Below, one piece after another: positions 20,644 to 32,207 of a DNA stretch of 64,000 nt. The position numbers were made by a program, and so were the translations under genes. The DNA comes from Isoetes taiwanensis. Its lineage: Eukaryota > Streptophyta > Lycopodiopsida > Isoetales > Isoetaceae. The DNA lies in the NCBI GenBank assembly GCA_021234155.1, contig JAJEKV010000002.1:26777299-26841298 (forward strand), given 5' to 3'. A model generated the notes under the pieces. The model was not told where the DNA came from. It saw only the letters and a list, made by a program, of their open reading frames with translations, and searched no databases. Numbering within the stretch: position 1 is the first letter of the stretch; each line of letters begins with the position of its first letter.

Positions 20644-21690
20644 AAACTTCCTCCATTCAGAGGGGTAGAATGTGAAATAGTTTTGGAACCAGGTACTAAG
20701 CCTACTAGTAAGGCCCCGTACCGTATGAGTCCCTCTGAATTGGCAGAGCTTAAGAAGCAACTTCAGGAGCTATTAAACCTAGGCTTCATTCGGCCTAGTG
20801 TTTCGCTTTTTGGCGCTCCTATCCTTTTTGTTAAGAAGAAGGATGGCTCCTTGAGAATGTGTATTGACTATCGCCAGCTCAATAAGCATACCATCAAGAA
20901 CCGCTATGCTTTGCCTAGAGCAGACGACCTTATGGATCAGTTGCAAGGGGCCAGATACTTCTCAAAGATTGACTTATGCTCCGGATATCATCAGATAAGA
21001 ATTAAAGAGGAGGACATTCATAAATCTGCCTTTCGCACTCGATACGGGCATTACGAGTTTACTGTTATGCCTTTTGGGTTAACTAATGCCCCCGCAACTT
21101 TTATGCGGTTGATGAATGATGTTTTCCGACAATACTTGGATGATTTTGTTGTTATTTTCTTTGACGACATTCTCATCTACAGTAAGACTCTGGAGTAGCA
21201 TGAGAAACATCTTCGGTTGGCCCTACAAAAGCTAAGACGTCACCAGCTCTTTGCCAAGTTCTCTAAGTGCAAGTTTGCCACTCCGAAGGTGGATTATTTG
21301 GGACATGTCATTTCAGCAGAGGGAATTGCTACCGATCCAGCAAAGATAGAGGCAGTAAAGGATTGGCCCATCCCAGCTAATGTTTCCGAGGTCCGAAGTT
21401 TCTTGGGTTTGGCAGGGTATTACCGGAAATTTGTTAAGGATTTCGCAAAGATTGCAGCACCTCTTACTGATCTTACAAAGCATGAGAAGGTCAAGGATTG
21501 GATTGGGCATTGGAAAGCAAAGGTTCAAGGGGGTTTTCAGAAGCTCAAGGATGCTTTAACATCAGCACCAGTCCTCACATTGCCTGATCCTGAAAAGGAT
21601 AAACTAGTAGCAATGGATGCCGATGGGATTGCTACTGTGGAGTCCCTAATGCGGGGAGGGAGGTTGTTGCCTATGATTCAAAGAAAATGA
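20644..21690 (+). pseudogene. pol: Reverse transcriptase and start of RNase H, copy 1
   Basis: In frame with gag after the TAG at 20641. RT motifs are clear: [56 protein letters not shown] and the catalytic FFDDILIY (about 21157). A second in-frame TAG (21196) interrupts the connection to [20 protein letters not shown] and the thumb/connection motifs YLGHVIS and [15 protein letters not shown]. RNase H starts at LVAMDADG, where the expected ATDAS is altered, and the frame is then lost near 21660. Copy 2 is better preserved at this point. Confidence 0.9.
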
Positions 21691-22791
21691 ACGAGACCGA
21701 GCAGCGATACCCTACCCATGACCAGGAGTTGTTAGCCGTTGTCCGTGCTCTGCGTATATGGAGACACTACCTTCTTGGTAGAAGATTCCAGCTGGATACG
21801 GATCATCAGAGTCTCCGTTATCTAAGAACCCAGCCCAATCTCAACCTTCGCCAGAGAAGATGGATGAAATTTCTGGAGGAATATGATTTTGAGATTATGT
21901 ATAAGCACAGGAAGCGAGAATGTGGTTGCGGATGCATTATCGCGCCATCCCTTGGTAACTCGAACCCATTGTAATGCAATTTCCACCCTCGCTAGTGAGT
22001 TTGGCAAACAGATAGAAAAGACCTTGGCCACAGATCCAGAGTTCCGTGATATATGGGATAGTTTGAATAAGGAGGCACGCACGGATAAAGAACGTGAAGC
22101 CTTCCGTTCCTATAAGAAGGAGGGCAACTTGTTATATTACAAGGATAAGTTGTGTGTACCTGAGACTTCAGGAGTACGTAAGCTAATTCTCCATGACACG
22201 CTACTTGACCCTATAGGCGGATATGCAGGTTTTATGAAGACCTACTTTAAGATCCTCTCCAATTATTTCTGGCCTTCTATGAAGAAGGACATTGCTAGGT
22301 ATATTAAGCAGTGTCAGGTGTGTCAGCAAACCAAGGCTGAGCAATTAAGGATTCCAGGAGAGTTGCAACCTCTGGACGTGCCCAACGCTAAGTGGGAAGT
22401 GATAACCATGGATTTCATTGTGGGCCTTCCACGTACTCTCCGCGGATATGATGCATTGATGGTAGTGGTCGACAAATTGTCGAAAATGGCTCATTTCTTG
22501 CCATGTCGTACCATGGATACAACCTTCGATACCGCTCTGCTTTTTGCAAAAGAGATCTTCAGATTGCACGGAATGCCACGAGTTATTATATCCGACAGGG
22601 ATCCCAAATTCGTAAGTGCATTCTGGAAAGATTTCTTTGCCACCATCCAGACCAAGCTTGCTATGAGTACGGCATATCATCCTCAGACGGATGGTCAGAC
22701 AGAGCGTACCAATCGCATTATAGAGGATATGCTACGAAGTTATGTGTGGAGTAAGCAATCCCAATGGGTGGGACTATATTTTATCCGGTGA
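21687..22791 (+). pseudogene. pol: RNase H and integrase, copy 1 (frameshifted)
   Basis: RNase H resumes at [19 protein letters not shown] with HYLLGRRFQLDTDHQSL. A local patch at 21900-21920 breaks the frame before VVADALSRHPL. The integrase zinc finger (with CQVCQQTK) follows, then the catalytic core with MDFIVGLP, ISDRDPKF and DGQTERTNRIIE, giving the D-D-E triad. The HHCC histidines are damaged at 22195-22225, and the core is cut near 22765-22795, where the frame shifts. Copy 2 retains the intact versions. Confidence 0.88.
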
Positions 22792-22989
22792 ATTTGCCTA
22801 TAACAGTATGAAGCAGGAATCTTCCAGAATGTCTCCCTTCATGATAAATTATGGTTATCAATGCCTTACTCCAGACACATGGCATAACCCCGTTTCTAAA
22901 GTGAAGGTTTCTCAACAACTCCTCTTGCACGCAGTCGTCGTCCGGAAGAGTGTAGCGGATAAACCGTAACCCCCCCACGAGTCTTCCAG

Positions 22990-23508
22990 GTGGATGAATT
23001 GGTTTGGCTTAAGATTAAGGTAAAACAAGCCAAGCTTAAGATTGGTAACTGCAAGAAGCTGGCACCCAGATGGGCTGGGCCGTTCAAAATTACTGAACGT
23101 GTTGGGGAACAGGCATATCGCCTGGAATTGCCACCCCGCTTGAAGATCCACAAGGTCTTTCATGTGAGCCTTCTAAAGTAGCACGCCCCAGATCCAGACG
23201 AGATATTGGATACACACACCCTACTTGAAATGACAGAAGAGCATTTAGATATAGTACCTGAAGCTCTTCTTGATCGAGCATATAAACAGACCAGAAGGAC
23301 CCAAATGCTGCAATACTTGGTCAAGTGGAAACACTTGCCAGTTGAGGATGCTACGTGGGTGATCGAAATAGACCTTCAGAAGCACTATCCGGACTTCATG
23401 CGCGAATCTCAAGGCCGCATCATCAACGATGCTATCAACCCCGCTCCCGGCGGTAAGCTTGAAGGCTTGATTCGCCGAGAATCATGCAGTAGAGGGGTTG
23501 CATCTTAA
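22990..23508 (+). pseudogene. pol: Integrase C-terminus and chromodomain, copy 1
   Basis: The GPY/F-type integrase C-terminal module (LAPRWAGPFKITERV, LPPRLKIHKVFHVSLLK) ends at a TAG (23179). The same frame continues into a chromodomain at about 23250-23400 (MLQYLVKWKHLPVEDATW). The frame ends at 23508 just after running over the duplication joint (23498), so the native C-terminal tail is missing in this copy. Confidence 0.88.
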
Positions 23509-24473
23509 ATCATATTAAAAAGTAAATTTTGATGCTTTACTTGTTTTTAATATTTTTTCATCATGGACCTCTGTTTTTTCTTTTTCTGAATTGTCTTTAT
23601 GAAATGGTTTTGTCCCCCCGAAGTGATAAATGTAACATAGCAGATTTATATGTATAGCAGACTTAAAATTTCTAACAGTCTCAAGTTTAGCATTGTATAT
23701 TTTGTCAAAAATTATAAGCTAGAAAGTATCTTATATATTCAAAAGTTTTTTGGCTCTGCTTCTGGGCTGCGTGCTGCTGATTGATGATGGAATGCACTAT
23801 TATATCTTTCTTCTGGCACTAATACACAGGTGGTTATCTCTATCACGAGACCCTACTTTATTACGCCTTTTTTGCATTGATTTTTGGAATGAAAAGCCCT
23901 CCCAACATCACTTGGCGGTGAGGATTTTATCAAAGATATGAACCTCCAAGTAGGAAAATAATTGTATGTAGAAAAATAATTATCTTTAGGACTTCCGTAA
24001 AATTTCGTTTTTGTAAGAAGAAAACTCTCTTTTTGATTTGATCGTTTTCTCTTTTTTTTGTTCTTGATCATCGTGATAACGTCTTTGCTAGTATGGTTAT
24101 CTAGAAACCATGACGTAGAATTTTAAAACAAATTTCGAAGGTAACTAGACACACAAGAAAGTGTCTTTGTTGATTAATTTTACATAACTTTCTAAGCTAT
24201 GTGATATTTATGTTTGTTTACAATTAATAGCCTACACAAGCATTAAAACAACTTGAAATTACATAAGTCACTATACTGGATGTAAAATAATGTTCAGAAA
24301 GTATTATATGTAGTGTACATCTGCAACGTACACTACGTACTGTACCTTAATAAAAACAACAGATGAATTACGTACTTAAAGTACGAAAAAACTAAAAGTC
24401 TGGCAAATGCGATGCGTTAGAAGGCGTGCGATGCGCCAAATCGTTACACTACGTGCGTGACTACTGCTTGCTC

Positions 24474-25872
24474 ATGGCTCGCCCAACCCTTCACCAATGG
24501 TATCTGGATGGAGAACACTGGGACCCTGCGGTCCCCTTTGATCTTCTTCACCCTTATCTCCTCCAGCAAGTAGACCTCATCTCTAACATGCAGGCGCATC
24601 CCGATTACGCCGCCTTTCTTCAGTTCTATTGCGAAGAGATTCTACCTGCATGTGTCTATGACGAGGATGATTCGCAGCTCTACCTCGACTTCCACACCCT
24701 GCTCCAGATGTTAGGGGGTGATGAGCATGTCCGGAATGTCATTAAGGGCATAAGGAGGCGAGGGACTGACCTCCCCATTGTCTGTCGATCGGGGAAGCTT
24801 GTTTTGAGGCCGATTTGCAGCCATCATTATGGACCCGGTATATTGAGGACGAGGAGATAGGCTGGCCGAGCATTCCTCTATGCACATACCTCTCCCGACC
24901 GGGAAGGCGGCGAAGTCGCCGACGAAAGCGTGATTTTACACTGGAAAGGAGTTAGCCAATCGAGGCGCCGTGGGAAGGGATAAAGCCATCAAACTTGAAG
25001 GGCTCAACCTCCTTCCCTACCGCACTCGTGAATAACCAAAAGTACCTACCCGATCCTAGAGGACATTATGTGGGCCCCTCTGCGTTATTGCTGATATGCG
25101 GGGCCGCAAAAAGATAGAGGTCCTCTATGATCTTGCCGAGTACTGCCAGGATGACTTCCTTGACTTTACAACGCCCGTTGTGCATCCGCCACAAGTCGAG
25201 GACTTGTTAGCATACCGGCCGGAAGAGTTAGAGCCCGTCGAGGCCCTTTTGTCACTTCGGCAGTTTTTATTGACTGATACACCCCAGCCTCCAGAGGAGC
25301 ATTTTGCAGCACCGATGCGGCCTCCTTCTGCAGATCAGCCATTGCAGATTACTATGGGAGGTATGGATGATGAGGAGGAAGACCTTTGGGATACCAAGAT
25401 GAGCCTTAAGAATGACAAGGAAGAAGCAGAGCAGGAGAAGATCCCTCTTAACTTGGAAAAGGAAGCGGAGACCTCCAGGGATCCCGAAATTAGGGCAATG
25501 GGCAACCATGTGACCCGATTCTTCCTTTCAGCCTTCCGGCAAGGTGAGGTCCTATTCTTCTCTAAGAACCTAGGGCCTTCTTCTGAAGCATCTTGGTGGG
25601 CACTTCGTGCCATATCCACCTTGGCGGGCCATAAGAAGATTGACTACCACGCCACCACCCTTACCTTGGTCCGAAGAGATTTGGCTATCGTAGCATTGGG
25701 GGACGTGGCAGGCTATGCCAACATGCGTCTCCTTGTGGCGGCACCTTTGGCCACCTGCTTACCACCAGAGGCAGCAGCTCGAGCCGCCCTCTCTGCTAGC
25801 CCCAGTGCTACTTTGATGCGCTACCGCCCACCTCCTCAGCCTATGGACGAAGAGGAGGGACCTAGTTCTTAG
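24474..25872 (+). pseudogene. Unrecognised acidic retrotransposon ORF, copy 2 (disrupted)
   Basis: Starts at ATG 24474 and matches copy 1 for about 100 codons. It is garbled between 24780 and 25085 by many small indels, then is open again from 25096 (MRGRKKIEVLYDLAEYC) to the stop at 25870. A second patch at 25700-25790 changes the segment near the C-terminus without closing the frame. Confidence 0.7.
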
Positions 25873-26109
25873 ACATTTTTTTGTTATTATTTTATTTATT
25901 ATGCATCTTGTACTGAGTACAATTGTAAAATTTGATTTGGCATTATAGCCATCCTATAATATATGTGCTATTGTCTTATGACTTATGATTATTGTATCGT
26001 TGAATACAATTAAATTGTTTTGTGTTCCCATGATACTTTCTTGTATCTTTTAGACCTTAGAATATAAGAAATTGTCACACTTTGTATATTCATTCCTACC
26101 GTCTTGCAG

Positions 26110-26570
26110 ACGAGGGACTCGAAGAATATGAAGAAAGAATCACCAACCAAATACGAAGGGACGATCCAGGGCCTCCCGAACAAGACTACGACCAGCGATA
26201 TGGGGAGTACCCGGAGCGGGACGATGATTACGAGGTAGGGGAACCCGCAGAGCAAGGAGAGCCCTATGATCCAGCTAAAGGATTGGAAGTAGTCAACATT
26301 CTCCGAGAACGGGCCTTTGAGGACTTACAGCAAACTCTTCGCAGAACATGGGATTACTGGGACATGACAAGGCATGAAGCTTTTGCTGACGCCAACGATC
26401 ACTTGTGGCAGATTTTCTATGCGCTAAGAAGGCTCTTTAATCTCCTTATCATTAGCCCCACCCTGGACTACCAACATGTTATCATCCAGGCCTGGGCTCG
26501 CTACAAGCTAGTCAGAGCTGTACGCGAAAGCGTTCGCTACTCTATTTTGTACCCTTTTGCGCAGCCCTAG
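26110..26570 (+). CDS. Unrecognised ORF before gag, copy 2 (open)
   Basis: The frame is open from 26082 but has no early ATG. A good acceptor (CGTCTTGCAG) ends at 26109, directly before the conserved coding part, so this is probably a spliced downstream exon. The upstream stretch 25880-26109 is T-rich and intron-like. The protein has an acidic, Pro/Tyr-rich N-terminal part (PGPPEQDYDQRYGEYPERDD) and a helical C-terminal part (FEDLQQTLRRTWDYWDM, HLWQIFYALRRLFNLL, WARYKLVRAVRESVRYS). No family is recognised. It may be the end of the 463-residue protein upstream, joined by splicing. Confidence 0.55.
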
Positions 26571-26824
26571 GCCCGGTCCCCTCAGTTTTGTTTTCTACGT
26601 TATGTGTGAGTTGAAAAATTCTCCAATGTATAATATCTATCTCTGTATTATATCACTTTAAGTTTTGTCACTACCAGTGTAATGATCTCTAATGTAACGA
26701 CTGTTCTTACTTGTAATAAAGATCTTTTCTATTGTACTCTTCTATTTATTCTCTCTCTAAATGCTATCCCAAATGATTTTCTTTGTGAGACTTGATGTCA
26801 CTATAATTCTCTTTATAACTTTTT

Positions 26825-28753
26825 ATGCTCAATATAGACGGTGCACGCAACGCCGCCTGGCAGACGCCCTCGAATGCCAGTAGACTAACACCTGAACAGG
26901 AACTTATGTTGATGAAGAGGCAATTAGTCGAGTTACAAACTTATGTGTTGAATGCCAACCCACCGCAGCATGTACAGGAGGATGGACCGGAGTTACCTCC
27001 GTTACCGCCAAGCCCACCACCACAGCAGCCACTTGCACCCGAACCAGGCCCCATGCCTGTACAAAGGAGGCACCGTTCCAAACGTCGTCGCAGTTCCTCT
27101 AAGGATAGTGCCACCTCCTCACCATCAGCCACTTCTGAGTCCTATGAGTCATCTGTATCCTCTGGAGACCATGCCAAGCGCCGGGACAAGGAGTACCGTA
27201 AGACGGTTGACACGGCTATAACCAGTATATGGAAGAATAGGAAATTGGCCCAGTTTGATGGGAAATCTAGAGGCGGGCTGAATGCAGAGTCCTGGTTGGA
27301 CGAGATGAAGAAGTTTGGAAAATCCTATGGCATGACAAAAAAGGACATGGGAAAGGTTGCCACCACAAACCTTACAGGAGCTGCTCATATTTGGTGGAAG
27401 GGCTATGCCAGAGCCAAGCATCTAGATAGAAGCAGATGCAAATTCAGGAAGTTTGCCAAAGCTTTTAAGTCGCATTATGTGCCCCGCGCACATAAATGCC
27501 AACAGATTCAGACTTTCTACAGGTTAGAGCAGAAGGATATGTCAGTTCAGGCCTACACTGATGAATTCATGCGCTTGAGGTTGTATATGCCAGGAATGAA
27601 TGAAAAGAGGGCGGTGGAGGGCTATATTGAAGGGTTGGCCCCATCAATTAAACGAATGGTTAAGGCCATAGACCCGAAATCAGTTGTTGAGGCTGAGGCT
27701 AAGGCATTGAGCCTTGAAGAGGACGCACCACGAAACCAGTACCAGCGCCCCGCCTCTTACTCGCAGCCATGCCCATACACACCTTATAAGGGCCGTTCAC
27801 TGAGTTTGGGGCCCTCTCAGTGAAACTCCAACAGCCCGCCCGGAAAAAAAGTCACCTTCAACATGCGGAACAAAACCAGAATAATGTCGGTAAGGAAGTT
27901 CGAACCCTCTTACAGTCTATTTCCAAAGAGGCCGAGAACAACTTCTGCAGAGATAAGGCATGTTACAGGTGTATGCGGCCTAGGCACTACATGCAGAATT
28001 GCCCTTATGTCACACAGACTGAGGCCCAAAATGCTATGGCCGACCTCGATTGGGGCGATCTCGAGTCTACACTACACCGTCGAGGAGGAGGCTCCCCGAG
28101 TATATTCACGCGGTCGTCTCATATCCTTGCAGCTATAGAAATCGGCAATGCCGAAAAGTCGATCTGCCGTTATTTCCACTATAGGTCAAGTAGACAGTAA
28201 GCCTTTCATAATTCTTATGGATACGGGAAGTACACATAATTTTGCTTCTCCTAGAATGGCCCATGTATTGCAGCTTGAGACTTTGAGGTCCCGACCGAAA
28301 CCTGTCACCTTAGCCAGTGGTAAAATCAAACATACTCATGGTCGTCGCATTAACCTTAAAATGCAGCTGCCAGGTGCACCGGTTGCCTTGGGTGCCGGGT
28401 TAATGGATATTGGCAAATATGATCTGATTGTTGGTATGGAATTTTTGGCATCTGCAAAAGCCAATATCGACTGCGAAAAGCGGAAGGTTACCTTCAACGC
28501 AGCTAATGGAGCCCGCGTAACTATAAAAGGTGATCCATTAAACCCTATTATGCAGTCTATGTCCATCAGACAGTTAAATAAGGCTATACGCAAGGATAAG
28601 CTACTTGGCGTCATCAAACTTGCATCCATCGAGTCAGATGCTAAACAGAAACAAATAGTTGATGCTTTGCCAGAAAGCATTGCTAATCTTCTTAGGGAAT
28701 TTAGTGATCTCTTTCGGGCGAGATCTAGAAACTTCCTCCATTCAGAGGGGTAG
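26825..28753 (+). pseudogene. gag: Gag and protease, copy 2 (frameshifted)
   Basis: Identical to copy 1 from the ATG at 26825 through the gag domain to about 27820, apart from rare changes (one Thr to Met). The frame is then disrupted between 27821 and 28165, where the zinc knuckle (CYRCMRPRHYMQNC, Gly to Arg) lies in a patch full of small indels. The protease is intact again from about 28165 (ILMDTGSTHNFAS). A further patch at 28715 shifts the frame before the conserved TAG at 28726. Confidence 0.88.
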
Positions 28754-29733
28754 AATGTGAAATAGTTTTGGAACCAGGTACTAAGCCTACTAGTAAGGCC
28801 CCGTACCGTATGAGTCCCTCTGAATTGGCAGAGCTTAAGAAGCAACTTCAGGAGCTATTAAACCTAGGCTTCATTCGGCCTAGTGTTTCGCTTTTTGGCG
28901 CTCCTATCCTTTTTGTTAAGAAGAAGGATGGCTCCTTGAGAATGTGTATTGACTATCGCCAGCTCAATAAGCATACCATCAAGAACCGCTATGCTTTGCC
29001 TAGAGCAGACGACCTTATGGATCAGTTGCAAGGGGCCAAATACTTCTCAAAGATTGACTTATGCTCCGGATATCATCAGATAAGAATTAAAGAGGAGGAC
29101 ATTCATAAATCTGCCTTTCGCACTCGATACGGGCATTACGAGTTTACTGTTATGCCTTTTGGGTTAACTAATGCCCCCGCAACTTTTATGCGGTTGATGA
29201 ATGATGTTTTCCGACAATACTTGGATGATTTTGTTGTTATTTTCTTTGACGACATTCTCATCTACAGTAAGACTCTGGAGTAGCATGAGAAACATCTTCG
29301 GTTGGCCCTACAAAAGCTAAGACGTCACCAGCTCTTTGCCAAGTTCTCTAAGTGCAAGTTTGCCACTCCGAAGGTGGATTATTTGGGACATGTCATTTCA
29401 GCAGAGGGAATTGCTACCGATCCAGCAAAGATAGAGGCAGTAAAGGATTGGCCCATCCCAGCTAATGTTTCCGAGGTCCGAAGTTTCTTGGGTTTGGCAG
29501 GGTATTACCGGAAATTTGTTAAGGATTTCGCAAAGATTGCAGCACCTCTTACTGATCTTACAAAGCATGAGAAGGTCAAGGATTGGATTGGGCATTGGAA
29601 AGCAAAGGTTCAAGGGGGTTTTCAGAAGCTCAAGGATGCTTTAACATCAGCACCAGTCCTCACATTGCCTGATCCTGAAAAGGATAAACTAGTAGCAACG
29701 GATGCCAGTAAGATTGCTACCGTGGAGTCCTAA
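28729..29733 (+). pseudogene. pol: Reverse transcriptase and start of RNase H, copy 2
   Basis: The same RT as copy 1 (FFDDILIY at about 29242), again flanked by in-frame TAG codons at 28726 and 29281. RNase H starts with VATDASK, nearer the expected ATDAS than in copy 1. The frame ends at a TAA (29731) produced by loss of one base relative to copy 1 (GAGTCCTAATG against GAGTCCCTAATG). Confidence 0.9.
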
Positions 29734-31034
29734 TGCAGGAGGGGAGGGTTGTTGCCTATGATTCAAAGAAAATGAACGAGACCGAGCAGCGATACCCTAC
29801 CCATGACCAGGAGTTGTTAGCCGTTGTCCGTGCTCTGCGTATATGGAGACACTACCTTCTTGGTAGAATATTCCAGCTGGATACGGATCATCAGAGTCTC
29901 CGTTATCTAAGAACCCAGCCCAATCTCAACCTTCGCCAGAGAAGATGGATGAAATTTCTGGAGGAATATGATTTTGAGATTATGTATAAGCCTGGGAAGC
30001 AGAATGTGGTTGCGGATGCATTATCGCGCCATCCCTTGGTAACTCGAACCCATTGTAATGCAATTTCCACCCTCGCTAGTGAGTTTGGCAAACAGATAGA
30101 AAAGACCTTGGCCACAGATCCAGAGTTCCGTGATATATGGGATAGTTTGAATAAGGAGGCACGCACGGATAAAGAACGTGAAGCCTTCCGTTCCTATAAG
30201 AAGGAGGGCAACTTGTTATATTACAAGGATAAGTTGTGTGTACCTGAGACTTCAGGAGTACGTAAGCTAATTCTCCATGACACGCACAACAGCCCTATAG
30301 CTGGACATACAGGTTTTATGAAGACCTACTTTAAGATCCTCTCCAATTATTTCTGGCCTTCTATGAAGAAGGACATTGCTAGGTACATTAAGCAGTGTCA
30401 GGTGTGTCAGCAAACCAAGGCTGAGCAATTAAGGATTCCAGGAGAGTTGCAACCTCTGGACGTGCCCAACGCTAAGTGGGAAGTGATAACCATGGATTTC
30501 ATTGTGGGCCTTCCACGTACTCTCCGCGGATATGATGCATTGATGGTAGTGGTCGACAAATTGTCGAAAATGGCTCATTTCTTGCCATGTCGTACCATGG
30601 ATACAACCTTCGATACCGCTCTGCTTTTTGCAAAAGAGATCTTCAGATTGCACGGAATGCCACGAGTTATTATATCCGACAGGGATCCCAAATTCGTAAG
30701 TGCATTCTGGAAAGATTTCTTTGCCACCATCCAGACCAAGCTTGCTATGAGTACGGCATATCATCCTCAGACGGATGGTCAGACAGAGCGTACCAATCGC
30801 ATTATAGAGGATATGCTACAAAGTTATGTGTGGAGTAAGCAATCCCAATGGGCTGACTATATTTATCTGGTCGAATTTGCCTATAACAGTATGAAGCAGG
30901 AATCTTCCAGAATGTCTCCCTTCATGATAAATTATGGTTATCAATGCCTTACTCCAGACACATGGCATAACCCCGTTTCTAAAGTGAAGGTTTCTCAACA
31001 ACTCCTCTTGCACGCAGTCGTCAGAAGAGTGTAG
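29733..31034 (+). CDS. pol: RNase H and integrase, copy 2 (longest intact pol segment)
   Basis: 433 open codons. RNase H (EQRYPTHDQELLAVVRALR, FQLDTDHQSLRYL, PGKQNVVADALSRHPL) leads into the integrase. Its HHCC zinc finger is complete here (HDTHNSPIAGHTGF, then CQVCQQTK). The core triad lies in MDFIVGLP, ISDRDPKF and DGQTERTNRIIE, followed by VEFAYNSMKQESSRMSPF. A frameshift near 31030 separates it from the C-terminal module. Integrase would act in the nucleus to insert the cDNA. Confidence 0.92.
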   Translation: MQEGRVVAYDSKKMNETEQRYPTHDQELLAVVRALRIWRHYLLGRIFQLDTDHQSLRYLRTQPNLNLRQRRWMKFLEEYDFEIMYKPGKQNVVADALSRHPLVTRTHCNAISTLASEFGKQIEKTLATDPEFRDIWDSLNKEARTDKEREAFRSYKKEGNLLYYKDKLCVPETSGVRKLILHDTHNSPIAGHTGFMKTYFKILSNYFWPSMKKDIARYIKQCQVCQQTKAEQLRIPGELQPLDVPNAKWEVITMDFIVGLPRTLRGYDALMVVVDKLSKMAHFLPCRTMDTTFDTALLFAKEIFRLHGMPRVIISDRDPKFVSAFWKDFFATIQTKLAMSTAYHPQTDGQTERTNRIIEDMLQSYVWSKQSQWADYIYLVEFAYNSMKQESSRMSPFMINYGYQCLTPDTWHNPVSKVKVSQQLLLHAVVRRV

Positions 31035-31066
31035 CAGATAAGCACAGAACCCCACGAGTCTTCCAG

Positions 31067-31687
31067 GTGGGTGAATTGGTTTGGCTTAAGATTAAGGTAA
31101 AACAAGCCAAGCTTAAGATTGGTAACTGCAAGAAGCTGGCACCCAGATGGGCTGGGCCGTTCAAAATTACTGAACGTGTTGGGGAACAGGCATATCGTCT
31201 GGAATTGCCACCCCGCTTGAAGATCCACAAGGTCTTTCATGTGAGCCTTCTAAAGTAGCACGCCCCAGATCCAGACGAGATATTGGATACACACACCCTA
31301 CTTGAAATGACAGAAGAGCATTTAGATATAGTACCTGAAGCTCTTCTTGATCGAGCATATAAACAGACCAGAAGGACCCAAATGCTGCAATACTTGGTCA
31401 AGTGGAAACACTTGCCAGTTGAGGATGCTACGTGGATGATCGAAATAGACCTTCAGAAGCACTATCCAGACTTCATGCGCGAATCTCAAGGCCGCATCAT
31501 CAACGATGCTATCAACCCCGCTCCCGGCGGTAAGCTTGAAGGCTTGATTCGCCGAGAATCATGCAGTAGAGGGGTAGATGCATCGTACTTGAAAATAGTT
31601 ACCGATGATGGGATCACCTTCGTGTTCCCTAGGACGTGGTGTACTGTCAATGTGGATATGACCGTGAACTGCTTGGAAAGCATGTAG
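31067..31687 (+). CDS. pol: Integrase C-terminus, chromodomain and element-specific tail, copy 2
   Basis: The GPY/F module ends in the conserved TAG (31256). The same frame continues through HAPDPDEILDTHTLLEM into a chromodomain at about 31327-31480 (MLQYLVKWKHLPVEDATW, IDLQKHYPDF). The conserved Trp of YLVKW is present, but the other aromatic-cage positions look replaced (His-Leu where Gly-Tyr is usual), as in the plant chromovirus type that lacks a complete cage. A 60-residue tail follows (ending VNCLESM) that copy 1 lacks. In chromoviruses this domain is thought to guide integration to particular chromatin. It is notable in an element that also encodes an H3-like protein. Confidence 0.85.
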
Positions 31688-32163
31688 TTGATAGGCCGTG
31701 TTCATCTTGGCTATAATAGGAACTTGGCCATTCCTTACGCCGCAATGAGTTGCAAACCATAGGCATGATAGGTTCCCTTGTAGATAGATTTTCTTTTATT
31801 CTTATAGGGGGTGGTCCCTTCAACCACAACCTAATTATTTTATCTACATAAACTGATGTATTGACATGTGCAGGCCAGTGAGCAGTACGTGACCTGCCCA
31901 TGTATAGAGGGTTGCTGATGACCCGACTTCTCCAGTTTTATTTTGTCTACACGTCTTGTCCTTTTGTTACTCTGATGTTGATATTGGACTTCGGTCCTTG
32001 AACTTTTTACTTGTGATGAGCATGTCAAATGCACCTCGGTGCTTAAACTGTTTCAAACTTTAAAATTTTCAATGTATTACCTTCCGAAATAAGCAATTAT
32101 CTTCCTTCATAATATAATTTCCTATTTTTGTATCTAACCCCAATGCTGAGGACATCATTATTT
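31688..32163. other. 3' untranslated interior of the gypsy element
   Basis: Between the pol stop and the polypurine tract. AT-rich, no open frame of note. Confidence 0.6.
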
Positions 32164-32178
32164 CTAAGGAGGGGAGAA
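32164..32178 (+). promoter_or_regulatory. Polypurine tract of the gypsy element
   Basis: AAGGAGGGGAGAA lies directly before the TGTGACG start of the 3' LTR, the expected primer for plus-strand DNA synthesis. Confidence 0.88.
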
Positions 32179-32207
32179 TGTGACGTTCCAAGTATTTATA
32201 CGATATA
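32179..32207 (+). repeat. 3' LTR of the gypsy element, first 29 bp
   Basis: Matches the first 29 bp of the 5' LTR and is then cut by the nested element. ATATA at 32203-32207 is the left target duplication. Confidence 0.93.

Larger units (their letters stand above)
15423..23498 (+). repeat. Tandem internal duplication, copy 1
   Basis: This ~8.07-kb block is repeated directly at 23499-31575 and covers the intergenic stretch, two unknown ORFs and all of gag-pol. At the joint, the pol tail (GAGGGGT) runs straight into the sequence found at 15426 (TGCATC), with GGT as microhomology. Outside short patches the copies are nearly identical. Confidence 0.92.
23499..31575 (+). repeat. Tandem internal duplication, copy 2
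   Basis: Second copy of the ~8.07-kb block, offset 8073-8085 from copy 1. It continues past the duplicated segment into the native pol 3' end and polypurine tract. Differences from copy 1 are concentrated in a dozen short windows rather than spread evenly. Confidence 0.92.
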
